From NCBI GenBank assembly GCA_018389105.1, contig JACATO010001062.1:186001-250000 (forward strand): a stretch of 64,000 nucleotides of DNA, read 5' to 3'. The DNA is from Nautilus pompilius. Its lineage: Eukaryota; Mollusca; Cephalopoda; Nautilida; Nautilidae. This document shows, one piece after another, positions 47,641 to 59,966 of the stretch (positions within the stretch are counted from its first letter, which is position 1; the number at the start of each line of letters is the position of its first letter). The notes under the pieces are model-generated. The model was not told the origin of the DNA and searched no databases. It saw only the letters and a list, made by a program, of their open reading frames with translations. A program made the position numbers and the translations under genes.

Positions 47641-50600
47641 TCAATGTGAAATTCAACCTTCAATACTCCAGGTGGCTACAAATACACATATGGTATGAAG
47701 ATGGCATAAATAAAACCTAGTTAGTGAAATTCTTTGAACGCACAAAGGCTGACTGCATCACGTGTAGTTATAAAACCAATTCACCCCCAAAGTCCATGTG
47801 AGCCCTTACTCAGAGGATGAATACACACTGACAAAAAATTCTTTACTCAGGTGAAACCAAATTTCAGTTTGGGTTGCCAAGAGTCTTCCTGGAAGGTGAC
47901 GATCTACCACTTTTTTTTAGCTCTACCAGGTAGTGTTGTAAGGTTTGTGTGGTAGCTAATGATAGAGTCCTACATGCTAATGGAATTTTGTAGCATATCC
48001 CACTGTAGTCTAAAGCTGTCTACTAATGAAAATTGCTTAAGTTTGCATTTACAGATTAATTAACATTTTATTTTTAATAGTAGTGATTAGGTAGTCAACT
48101 TATTAGGATACCATATTCAGCTACTGCTGAACAACAACAATAAATATGAAAAAAAAAGAGAGACTTATTTGTGAATAATAAATGTGTGGGGTCTTTGAGC
48201 AAAAAAATTACAGGACATTCTATTTTTGCTGATTGCCTTGTAAACAGATGTATCTCTGGCAGATAGGATATAAGGAACTAAATAAACCATTTGGTATAAA
48301 GAGAAACTGACTGTGTTAGTCAAAAAATTCTGCACATACCTCTGTCTGAAGCTTTGCCAACTTAGGACTGGATCCACACAGAACACACACCTGGACATTG
48401 CTAATCAGCTGAAAGGTGAGAAGTCGATGGGGCACCTGTCAATGATGAACAATTTAAATGTGAGGCATGTCCCTTTTTCAGCAGATAAAACCTAAATAAT
48501 ATATAGATCATGTAACCCAAGTGTCAAAGAACAATGGCATGTAATTAGTTTTAAAAAGATAAATAGAGAGGAGTTAAATTATTTCCATTTTCTACAGATC
48601 ATTCTCAAAAGCAAAAACAAAAGCAAGATTGTCATGTTACTTTCATCGCCTCTCAAATCTATCTATCAAAAGGTCAATTAACAAATTATTTAATTTTGTT
48701 GTTGTTAGAGGAGCTGACAGACTTCTAGTTAATAATATCATGAAATATATTCTAAAAAAAAAAAGAAATAATTGTATTAAAAACCCTTTTGAAATAACTG
48801 GATATGCTTTACAGGGAATGCTACCTTGCAGATAAATAAAATCTAAAGTCTAAAATTGTTGCCTTTTCTGGTCATCATACAAAATAAAGGATTTAACTGT
48901 TTATATCAAATTTACATACACTAGCAGATGCTACATGAAATTTTAGTTAAAGTTTTTTTCTAATTTTTGATAGAAGCATTTCTAAACTGATCTATGTTCA
49001 TCAACATAATGCATCTTCAAGTTGCTGTGATAATGAAGTTTTCCAAATCTATCAAAATTCTCTTTGTATCTCCCTACAATGTAGATGTTAACGAAGTAAT
49101 TTGGACAAAATTTTGAAAAAGAAAAAAAAAAGGGTTAAGGGATATTTAATGCCGCAGGAGCACTTGCATGTTAGCTCTAGCTCCTAAACAGGCAGTACTT
49201 ATAAAAAAAGGTCACTACATTGTAATTTTCCTTCCCCTTTTTTCATAATATCAGAACTATTTTCCATGATACTGTACTTGCTTCTTCTGTAATTTTCGTT
49301 TTTTTTTTTTGAAAAAAAAAAAATAATTAACATAACAAAACCTATTGAGCCTTTATGTTTGTAATCCTTAAATGACATAGTTTAAAATAGTTTCCAGGCA
49401 GCATTAATGGAAGACGTTGAAAAAAATTTATTACAAACATTTGATTAGCAGCAGATTGAGAGAGAGGAGAAATACAGCACTTGTAAGTTGACAATACAAA
49501 ACAGTTATGAATATACGTGTATTTTAAACCACTTCATAGAATTCTTTGCATTTGGTCCCCCCCCTCTTGTCTTTTTGTAAAACCTCACTATTCTCCACTT
49601 CACACCACCTATTTTGAAACAAACTGAAGCCAGAGATCAGAGTGTTTCCTGATTTGCCATCATCAAACCAGAGTTAGAATCCATAAAATTTCTACACACA
49701 CACACAGCCTCACTCTGAGTTGCCATTGTGTTCCAACCTATAATTGCTGCAGATTCAATTTGATGACATGTATAGGAAAAACTGACTCACAGAGAAGCTT
49801 CCTCCCTGGGGTCATAAATATCAAATCCCAATGCAATTACATACACTCCCGTGGGGGAGCCATCAAACTTTGGAGAGAAAACAAACAACGGGGAAACAAA
49901 GGCTTTCTCAATGAGTGCTCCATTTTTTCTCATGCAGACCACAGATTATATTGATTAGTATATAGTGTACTATTATAATTGTTAATTTTAAAATAGCTTC
50001 TTTACTAGAAGTTATTTCTCCAACAAATCAAATGGAATACTGTGATGCAGATTGCATTTGTAGCTGGAGGACCCATTTTAAAATGGTACTAAACATGGCG
50101 TGTTAAATATTTCAAAACACTTCTGTTTCAGACCACAAATGGAAAAAAAAAGAAGAGAAAAAAGAAAAGAAGGAAATTTAAAAAAAATAAATTTGATTTA
50201 TGCAACTGCGAAAGAAAAGTTATAAATGAAATAAAGGATTATTCAGAAAGTTGCTAAGTTACAAAAAAAAACCAGTAATCTAAAGCATGGGTTTTATACT
50301 ATCTGATGCAGATGCTTACACACATTTTTCAAAATAAAATGGATCAGGAGATTTCCTTCTCAAATCAGATCATAAACAAATGTTATTCATACTCTCACAT
50401 GGAGTATATACACTGCACATAGCATATTTTGGAATTATTCATATTAATTATACTTTTTAAAATATATTGTCGTTGTTATTCATTGTCAGAATGATATAAA
50501 AAACCCCAGTCTTCTTGCATGCACACACGCACGCACCACAATAACAATTTACACATATATGGTTGGAATTTTTATTATTGTTATTTCAATTGTAATCCCA

Positions 50601-53600
50601 TAACCACAAGTAAAGATAAGGTGAAGGGAATAGATTAGTAACCCAACTGAAAGTTATTATAATAAACCTGGCTTAGATTTTTTTTAAAAAAAAATGATCA
50701 ATTATTATGATCCCAGTGCATTTTCATTTAAAATTATCAAAAAAATTATTACATATTTAAAAAAAAAAAAAAATCTTCTGATGTACAAGTGCAGAGAGTT
50801 TTGTTAAATGAGACTCAGACAATTTATATCTCTTCATAAACATCCATTTGACCCAGAGAGAGAGAGAGAGGGGAAAAAGAAACTCACCATTAGTGAAAAA
50901 GTGAGCACAAGTATGGAAATAATCTGGCTTAGAAACTTTTCCAGTTACTGAGATGCTACTAACTGTTTGTTTAATAAATATTCACCTGGCATAAAGTTTA
51001 TGACAACATGTTCTTATGGAAATACAGTTATCTAAAAGCTGATTATTTCAGAGGTATTACCGACAGCTCGTTGCAGGGATGTGAAAGAAAGAAAATTGCC
51101 TTTTTGCTTATCAGTGTGCTATACTGGATAATTATTAGGAATTAAAACAATCCAGGGCTGCAAACTCTATAGTTTTAAGTGCGGTAGATACAGACTTATG
51201 GTAATGGAAAGTTATTAGTTTAGTTTACACAAACGAAAGCAGACAGCCACGTCAGGATAACAACAAAAACAAAACCCTGAAGAAATATCAGTTAACCGAG
51301 AGCTTATGCAAGCGACGCCATGGAAAATACACAATAATTTCAAATAATACAAGGAGTGGAAAACAAAAAAATGCAAAACGTTCGATCGCTGCATGACTAG
51401 TAGGATTCTTGAATAAAACTTTGAAATAAAAACAAAGACTAAAGAAACAGAAATGGGTTTATTACAAGGAAAACAGCCGCAAACAAATTTGTTAGGCCCC
51501 TTTAAAAAAATTGACAGCGATAAGACAGATGGGGGTGTGAGGTTCATAACTTGTGAAATTTTGTTTTCACATCTCAAAAAGTGGGCTCCCTAAAACCATT
51601 ATTGTTAAATGGTGTTTGAAAAAAGATGAAGGTATTAATGTAGCTTAGATTACACACATTTTAGTAATAGCTTTAGTATGCAAATGCAAAAAAGAAAATG
51701 AAAGAATAAAAAGAAGAGCATTTTCTGGTACATTAAGCATGTTCCAGCCCCTACTAATGATAGAGCTCCTTGCAGGGGCTGTACTATCGTTTTGTTCAGT
51801 TATTTGTTCACATAGTCAACTCTGGTCAGCTAATTGAAACAGGACCATAACAATTATGCTGTGCAGACACCCTACACAAACTGATTAGCACACAAAGCGC
51901 TGGCACCTTCTGTTGATTTACATATTCATCACCCGGCTGACCTACCTACTGAGGTCATTAATTAATCAGCAAGGTCAAACTATGCCTTATGATTTGACAG
52001 TGATATACAGTAGCACCATGCCCCCCCCCATCCTCCACCTCAGGCAATTTGGGCAGCCAAGTACATCTGCTTGAAAGAAACCAAAGAGCATTCTGTTCAT
52101 AAAAGAGAAAGTTCAGTAGCTGGGCCACAGATGAAGTGATGGATCAATAACAATCTGACAAAACAATCTACCATGAGAAACACAACCGTTTGTTTGTTCC
52201 TAGTTATTTCAATTAAATCTCTTGCCCGCTGCTAGAACAAAGTCATGTGTGCCATCTGAAACGTTTATCAGCATCAGCTTCCATAGATTGGCAGGATGAA
52301 ATCTAAACTAGTGACAATAATATCTATTAGTGTATCAAATCAATACAAAACAGCAACATATATAAAATCAAATAAGACTGCTTTTATGGTGCTAATGACA
52401 GTAAAAAGTTAACAATGGGAATAGTATTAACAGCAGTATAAAATTCAAATTGATCTTCAATGTAGATTCTCATCAATGGAGTATTTTCCTATCAGAAATA
52501 TAAGCAATCATGAGCTAAGAAAATATTCTTTGAATGCATTCACGCTCATTTATTATTAGAAAAAAATTTTTTTCAGGTTTCAGAAAAAAAATATGAACAA
52601 ATTAACACTTTTGAAAGAGGTTTCAGCAGATTATTGGTATAAGAAAATTTGTTTATGTAATTTACAATCTAGTGTCTACTTCTAGCAGAATTTAAAAGTC
52701 AAACAAATATTATTTAGAGATACAACCTTTGGTTGGAATAACACCTACACACTCTTTCACATCCAATAAAGTTCTGTCTTGAATTTTTATTAAAAAAAAA
52801 AAAAACAACTAAATTTTAGTAAAACTGTTCATCATCAGTAAACATTTTTGAAAAATCTAAAATAAGAAAATTCAGTAACGTTTGTGACGGAGTCGACAAA
52901 AAACATGAAGTCTGCTCAAGATCCACAGAACTCGGACCTTCAGAGATATCGTACTTCATCCTAGAAATAGAGGTCAGACAACTTTAATTAACAAACAATA
53001 CTGCCACACACTGAAAAACTATTCACTCTCAGGTAATTATTATAACAATGCACCAAAAATACAAAATGCAACCTCTCTCTCTCTCTATTTCCCAAAGATT
53101 AATAAACCATCTTGACTCCAAATCAATTAATAAAACGAAGCCATGATAATAGAAAATGCATCGTCCTACAAATCTGCAAAAACTAAAATACTTAATTTTC
53201 TTTTTTAAAATATCACCATGAAATATATATTGTAACAATATCTGCTCCATTACTATGGTCATATTTTCGTAGAAGAATGCTCAATGTATTTTTGATGATG
53301 CTGTCGAATCTTGGTAACTCCAACTTGGAAAACTAAAAAAAAATCTACTTAGTAAGAAAGCAGCAATCAACCGTAGAAAAAAGGGGACACTGACATAACA
53401 GTCAATAACGTGGATTTCTGGACCGGTTGATTGAATGTGTTGCATTTTTCTTTGAAACTGAAAGGAAAACAATGCACTAAGTTTGTAGACTTTCTTTGAG
53501 TTATCATGACGTGCACAATATAGGGAGAGCTGTCACTATCACTCAGAAGTATGCGACTGCATGGACCAATCAACAGGCAGATGCACATGAAAAGGAAACC

Positions 53601-56104
53601 AAATTCAGCACTCGTGCAATGATAGTAAACTGTTTCTATCACAGTGAAATTTCACAGGCAAATCTGGATGGCACAACCTATGTGGAAGGCGATCGAGCAG
53701 CCAACTATGGGAAACCAGTATGGAAGTTGCACTGGAGATGACTATGGAGACTTATGCCAAAGCCATTCTGGATGCCAAAAACTATCTGCAAACCCATTGT
53801 GCTTGTTTCCATCTCTGCACAATACATCCAATAGAAAATCAAATTCATAGAGGATTTTATTTGTAAATAGCTCATTATTTTAAATCTAAATCCATTAAAT
53901 GTGCTGAAATGTATAAACTAATAAGTAGATTTCATGTATTAGCTTCTCACACAAAAAAAACAAAGAACAATCTTCTGGTTCCCAGAGAGCACAAGTGGAT
54001 GTTATCCCTGATGCCCAAATATTATTTATTAGAACACATGCAATATTTCTTAGCATTTACTCAAGCTTAAGAATCTGAACTGTAATTCAGAGCACAGAAA
54101 GAATGCTTATTTAAGAAATTCCAGATGTTCACTGCAGCATTGTCAAACTTAATCCACAGAGCATCATGATTAATGTGAGTTGTCTGATAGTAAATGTTTT
54201 TGTTTCTAAGGGAAATACCCTCAACCATCCAACTCTCAGTGATCCATATAGATCATTATCCACTAAAATCAATCTCTGTTTTATTTCTGCTCAATTTAGA
54301 ATGTTCCAAAGTAACAGTAGTAATGTACTTATTTAAAGCATCATAAAACCATTTCATTTCTTACCCAGGTGCCAACCTAAGCTATATTGGTTTAGGGTAT
54401 TACTTTACAACAGATATCATACATAGTCTTTAAAACAATGGATAACACATTATTCCACTGCATTTGTTCCTATATAAGCATTTATAAATGTTTCCTTTAA
54501 TATTTAGTGATAAAAAAATTCAACTGAAACATTCCAGGTATTTAAAATGGAACCTGTGCAACCTTACGTGTGAAAGAGAAGACATTTTAAAAACAAACAG
54601 CAACTTTAATCCTGTGTGCAGACATCTATGACTCAGGAACATCTCTGCAGATCTACCAGGTTAGCTGGTTAACTCTACAGCAAATGCCTGAAAAGTTGTA
54701 GATTTCAGAATCTGAGCTCCTGCCACTCTCCAACAGGCACTAAACACCATCAGCACCAATCCCAATAGGAATCTGATATATATCACACCACTGTCCAGAC
54801 AGCTTCCACACAGTAGAGAGAACCTGCTAGGTTAACCTACTATGTACAGTCAAAGCAGATGATCTGTACAATTTTTAAAACTTCTCTGCCATTTTCCTCT
54901 GAGTAATAAAAATAAAGACAATAAATTATTGGAGTAGCTTAACTGGCAGATCTTGTGATTAATGACAATATGTCCTTATAATCAACTGAAAGTCTATGCA
55001 TCTTCCATATTTTCCTCAATGCTACTTTTATTTTCTTTTATCAGGGGGGGAGGGAGAAACTGCGTGCAGCTTAAGAAAATTGCAAAAGACAACTCATGCA
55101 ATTAATTATAACAAGGTTATTTGATATCTGGATATTTCTAAAAGTTAACATCTTTCTTCACTCCCAAAGCAATGTACAACAACAGTGAATCTTCACTGTA
55201 CATGCCTGATGTTTTTTAAGAATAATAATAATTGCCAACTTCACACAAAATAATATAAACAATAATGAATTTAGTGTGACTGTTTATATGGTATACGTTA
55301 GGAAAAGTGAGGGTAGAAGATTCATGGTGACATAAATTTCATAAAGCTAAATCCCATTCTAAAACTGTACTACTGCATTTAATAATTGCGACCCACTCAC
55401 CGTTTAGGTCAATTTGAACTTTATTTTAAAAATTGATTTTTTATTCTCCTATTAAAATCTGCTCGAACATTTCTATCAAATCTCTTAACACACGCCAGTT
55501 TTTTTTTGCTATTATAATTACTGTATATTACATCGGGCTTCGGCAGGCATGCATGCATACAGGTTCCTCAAAAATCTTCTATCTAGTCAAAGCGTTGAAG
55601 ATAATGTGCAAGTGACTGAACTATGCTCACATTTCACGAGTCTCCAATCTGCTATTTTTTTTTTTTTTAAAAAAAAATACAATGAACATCAGATGTATTG
55701 GATATTTCTGTTGGTAGTGACAGACCAATCTGGTGCTGCATCTGATGGATTATTAGCATTCTATTAATTGACCATGTGTTTTATTTTTTTTACACATTTA
55801 AAAAAAAAAACAATCAATATTAAATTTAAAAGAATAAACAGAATCAAATTAAAACATCAGCTCCTGAATATATGACTCAGTCTTGGAGAAATTCCACTGT
55901 ATTTAGTGCTACTGCACTTCGTTAGTTACTGCAGTATGAAATAGTAAGGAAAACCACCAGAGGAATTTTCTGTGTTTTTTTTATTAAAGCTGTTGCCAAA
56001 CTGAAATAACATCGTAATGTTTGCTTCAGAATTTGAAAAAAAAAAGAGAGAGAGATTTTCTGACCAGTAGTATAAATAAGGCTTGGTTTCCGGTGAGAAA
56101 AGGA
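47641..56104. other. AT-rich sequence, no recognised genes
   Basis: No gene is supported across this long stretch. It holds a (GA)n tract at 50855-50871 and frequent A/T runs. The part at 51720-52320 is less AT-rich and has clustered AGGTCA-type half sites (51938-51977). The part at 53490-53850 has overlapping plus-strand frames without recognisable motifs. The frame at 49760-49954 is likewise unsupported. Confidence 0.5.
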
Positions 56105-56590
56105 ATCACTAATCACCACCATCTGTAAAACTGTGCGCAAGTGGCGCGTGTGAAAGTTCGTGTATGCGTGTGTATTTCCGAGGAGAAGGGAGCGGAGGAG
56201 GGTGGTGTCCGAAACCCGGTGTGGAGCAAGCTCCCGTTGAGGCGCCGAAGCACCTCGTGTATCTGGCCGCCGAGGCAGCCGGAGTTAGGGGCGTGAACGC
56301 CCCACGTTAGAGTGACTGCTTCCACGGCTAAAAACCAATCTTGGGAAAAAAGGCCTCAGGATGTCAAGTCCGGAACTGGTCTCGACGCCCCTAACCTTCC
56401 CAGCCAGATAGGCAGGCCAAAGGCAGAAAGCGCCCCTCGGCTCCACTCTTTTCGGACAGAGGACTTTCCATCTACAAAATCCACTAAGCAGAGTACTCGC
56501 CTCCCAACCCCAATAAGGTTGACCCCAAGTGACCTTGCCCAAAGGGTGTGGTCCTTGGTCTCCACCCAAATGGTAGGTTGAGAGCACGAT
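56105..56590. repeat. GC-rich insert of unknown family
   Basis: A sharply bounded block well above the GC content of its AT-rich flanks, with frequent CG dinucleotides. It includes a near-perfect hairpin, GGGGCGTGAACGCCCC (56288-56303), and an 11 bp inverted pair, GTTAGGGGCGT (56284-56294) and ACGCCCCTAAC (56385-56395). Open frames occur on both strands (for example 56113-56325 and 56285-56608 on minus, 56312-56581 on plus) but encode no recognisable domain. The abrupt composition change suggests a repeat or a horizontally moved or retroposed element. A CpG-rich promoter is an alternative. Confidence 0.5.
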
Positions 56591-57690
56591 CTTAGCTGAA
56601 TTATACACTAGTAATTAGAAAGACTTGGGTTAAATTAATTTGCTATGTACAGTAAAAACTGTATGAATATGAACAAAGTAATGTATTATTTCAACAAAAG
56701 TCCCCATGAGCTTTCATTTCATTTTGCATTCATTACCCTTTTTTCCTTCACATGAGCCAATTCAAAAGATGATCAGTAAAAGAATTGTCATTTTCAGAAA
56801 GGATCATTTTGCACTGCTCATGAACTGGTGGCTAATGAAGGCAATAGATACACATGATCACCACAAAACATTCAAGGTAATTGCACCTGTAGTATAAGTG
56901 ACAAGAGGTGTTAGGAGTCAAAAGTAGATCATTGCCTAAATGACTCACTTTCTTCAATGGAGCTGAACCTCAGGCATGCAACATAATATAGTTATCTTGT
57001 GGCACCATGTCCAGGAGGTTCCCAGATTCTCTCCAGCCTTAATCACATTACTGAATTGCTATCAAAATCTTTTCACTGATGACTGGGTTTTAATGTAGAA
57101 TAAGAAACTACCAGCCACTTTAGTATGTGAGATGCGCTATGGCATAAACTGTTATTGATCAAATACAAAGTAAATAGTTTTCGCTCCATTATTCTTCTCG
57201 TTTCCATCTCGTTAGTTTATGAGAAGATACAAATCTGTTTTGGTACTTAGCGTATTTTGCTGATTATGTAAAAGATAAGATTATCAGCAGCATAGTGCAA
57301 GGCAAACTCATATATATGTAGGAGTGTATATGCCTTTTTAATAATTTGCTGAAGAATTCATTGTGGTTGTTTTTCATGAGGTCATTCAAGTTCAAACTTA
57401 GCTATTTTTTGTTATAGTTCTGCTATACCATTTGGAATTATATGAAAATTTTTCCATAGGTCTAAAGATAAAAAAAATGTCAGTAACTGTATACACTTAG
57501 GAAAACAACATTTCAGCCATTTTTTTAATATTGTGTACATTACACTTATTAATTTACATGACATTCGGTACCTAAAGTTGCAGCGTTCGCTGCGTGGTGG
57601 CGCTGTAGTTCTTGTCAGTTTATTCAAACTTGTGCTTGTCTTTTTTGCAGCATCTTGTCTGCATTGGATTTGTGGCTTTATTTGCACCCC
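56591..57690. other. AT-rich sequence leading into the Tigger copy
   Basis: No genes. Somewhere after about 57480 the 5' end of the Tigger element should lie, but a clear left inverted terminus was not found. ATTCGGTACCT at 57563-57573 is only a weak candidate. Confidence 0.45.
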
Positions 57691-59081
57691 ATGGCTCCAA
57701 GAAAGTTCCTACTGATAGTCCTAATGCTGGTGCCACTAAGCGCCATGCTATATCGTTGGAAGATAAGCTGGCTATGATAAAATGCCATGAAAATGGTAAA
57801 AAGATTGATACCATAGCTCGTGCTTTTAGCTTCAATTGGATGATGGTATCGACGATCGTTCATGATAAGGCACAGATTTTAGCCCACATCAAAGATGAAG
57901 TTCCAGTGACGAAGAACACCATCATCAACAAGAAAAGAGTAAATGGAACATCTTCTTTCTCCTTGGATTGAACGGCAGACTTGTCAGCGTATTCCCATAA
58001 GCCAGCTGTTGATTCAGGAGAAAGCGTCGTCTTTGTTTAAAGACCTCAAGAAGTTTCCCGATGAGAAAGACGCAGAATTCAAGGGAAGTTCAGCATGGTT
58101 TATGCGGTTTAAGCAGCGACACAGTCTTCAAAACGTCAAGATCAAAGGTGAAAGTGCGTCGGCTGAAGAATTAGCTGCATCGGAATTCCCAGCGACTTTG
58201 GTGGAGATTAATGAGGAGAACAGATTTCTTCTAGAACAGATATTCATCATGGATGAGACCGGTCTCTTCTGGAAGAGAATGCCAGATTGTTCATTCATAG
58301 TCAAGGAGGAGAAGGCTATGCCAGGTTCAAGGTCTCAAAAGACCATTTGACCCTTCTGTTGGGAAGCAATTGCTCAGCGACTTTAAGTTAGAGCTGCTGC
58401 TGGTGTATCCTGCCCAGAATCTTCGAGTGTTGAAGAACATCCCCAAGGCCTCTCTCCCAGTTGCATGGATGGCAAACACAAAGGTTTGAGTGACTGTTGC
58501 AATTTTTGAGGATTGGTTCTTCAACCACATTGTACCAGCAGTGGAGAAGTATTGTAAGGAGAAGGGCATCCCGTTCAAGATCCTCCTTATTTTAGACAAC
58601 GCTCCTGGCCACCTGCAAAACCTTGATTTTCATCTGAACACCACCGTCGTTTACCTCCCCCCCAACACCACCTCTCTCTTGCAGCCGATGGACCAGGGGA
58701 TCATTGCCATCTTCAAACGCTACTACCTTAGGCGTACGTTTAGGCAGGTTGTGGCTGCAATGGAACTGGATGACGACGTCACACCCCGTGACTTTTGGAA
58801 GAAATACGAAATCTACAAGAACCGCGACACTTCACCATCATCAGCAGCAGGGCTTTGTGCACATCGAGAAAGCGCTTGTAATTTTCGAGGAGATGGATCC
58901 CAATGCTCAACACTTTGCAAAATTATGGGGGCAGTTCATGACGCTACTGTTCCTTATAGGATCATCCTACATGAAAAGAAGAGCAAGACTATTCAGGGCA
59001 CTCGACCAGTTCTTGCAGCGCATCAAAAATCAACAGGAAGAACTTGAATCGTCTGCTGGAGAGCCTCAGCCGTCAACGTAG
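57691..59081 (+). pseudogene. Tigger/TIGD1-like pogo transposase with frameshifts
   Basis: The ATG at 57691 starts MAPRK, and after an early frame change the text continues ATKRHAISLEDKLAMIKCHE, a CENP-B/pogo helix-turn-helix. The second DNA-binding (Tc5) domain follows: PISQLLIQEKASSLFKDL and SSAWFMRFKQRHSLQNVKIK (about 57990-58145). The DDE_1 catalytic core shows all three acidic residues in context: IMDETGLFWKRMP (58247-58285), LLILDNAPGH (58583-58612) and LLQPMDQGIIAIFKRYYLR (58678-58734), with about 31 residues between the second and third. Frame changes occur near 57705, 57940, 58330 and 58375, and a TGA at 58487-58489 replaces an expected Trp. A deletion near 58805-58850 removes the segment after FWKK. 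The C-terminal tail (HIEKALVIFEEMDPNAQHFA to the stop at 59079-59081) is open. It is related to human TIGD1-type Tigger. It cannot encode a whole enzyme but is the youngest-looking transposase here. Confidence 0.9.
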
Positions 59082-59357
59082 TCTCATCCTTTTCCTCTAA
59101 CCTCCACCTCTGGCTTATCAAGCACATCAATGTCACCCATCAGGTAAATTTGTTTGTTTCTTCTTTACGTTAGTATCAATTAAAATGTATAAATTTATTA
59201 AAAAGAATGTGAAAACGTTGAACTATCGAACGACTTATTGTATTACTACGCGCCGATGTTATTAGCAACTTTATGGGGTTATTTATAGGGGTGTTATAGG
59301 GGGTCTGGGTCATTCTTTAAAGAGTTTATTCAACTTAAGTCTTGGAATGAACTAACA

Positions 59358-59378
59358 CCGTAAGGCGAGGTATGACTA
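59358..59378 (+). repeat. Right inverted terminus of the Tigger element
   Basis: CCGTAAGGCGAGGTATGACT followed by A. Its reverse complement, AGTCATACCTCGCCTTACGG, matches the Tigger terminus type CAGT-x-ATACCTCG. The sequence is followed by TA, the preferred insertion site. This sets the 3' limit of the copy, about 300 bases past the transposase stop. The matching left terminus was not found with confidence. Confidence 0.65.
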
Positions 59379-59895
59379 TATATTTCGAGTAATTTTTTTA
59401 AACTGCTTTGAAAGTTATTAATTATTGTTGCTTTTTTATGGCAGAGGGAGAAATAAAAGAATTTTTTGCGACCAGATAAAATGATAAATTTTTGTCAGTT
59501 TTCAAAGGGTTGACAAGCATTTATGTTTTTTTTTTTTTAAATCAGAGAATCCATACTAGTAAATGTAAAAACAGACCAAATTCATACCAAACCAACAGCA
59601 CATTTTCAAATATCGGCATACTTTCATGTATATGCCAAGTAAACTGTTAACACACAAGGTGCATATTACACACACAAACACGAAGTATATTCATCTAAAA
59701 GGAACAGTTTTGCAAGCCATTTTTGTATAAAAAGTTTCATTTTTATAAGTACAATATTTGCACTTAGCTATCATCTGCAAAGGGCAAAGTCATTTAAAAT
59801 GCTACTAAAAAATACTATATGCTAACTGCCCCCCTGTTAAAGGCTCATTCCTACTTTGGAGATGTGAAATGTTCATAATAACTGTTTTATTGACA
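59379..59895. other. AT-rich sequence without recognisable genes
   Basis: No features beyond T-runs near 59526-59540. Confidence 0.5.
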
Positions 59896-59966
59896 GCACC
59901 CTCTAGCAAGAAACTACTGCAAACATATGCCAAACATGTTCCTGGTTCAAATCCCACATCTGGTGC
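59896..59966 (+). repeat. Degenerate tRNA-like sequence (SINE head or tRNA pseudogene)
   Basis: A 71-base stretch starts GCACC and ends GGTGC, which can pair as an acceptor stem. It contains an A-box-like TAGCAAGAAACTACTGC (59904-59920) and a B-box GGTTCAAATCC (59944-59954). The T stem is only partly paired and no convincing anticodon arm forms, so it is not a working tRNA. It may be the head of a worn SINE. Read on the other strand, TGGCACCAGATGTGGGATTT resembles a retrotransposon primer-binding region. Confidence 0.4.

Noticed and set aside
49760-49954. Short plus-strand frame in a GC-raised patch
   Set aside because: No codon-level or motif evidence. It could be a conserved non-coding block, but nothing in one sequence can show that.
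53490-53850. Overlapping plus-strand frames considered as an exon or pseudogene
   Set aside because: The three frames compete, no family is recognised and no splice context stands out.
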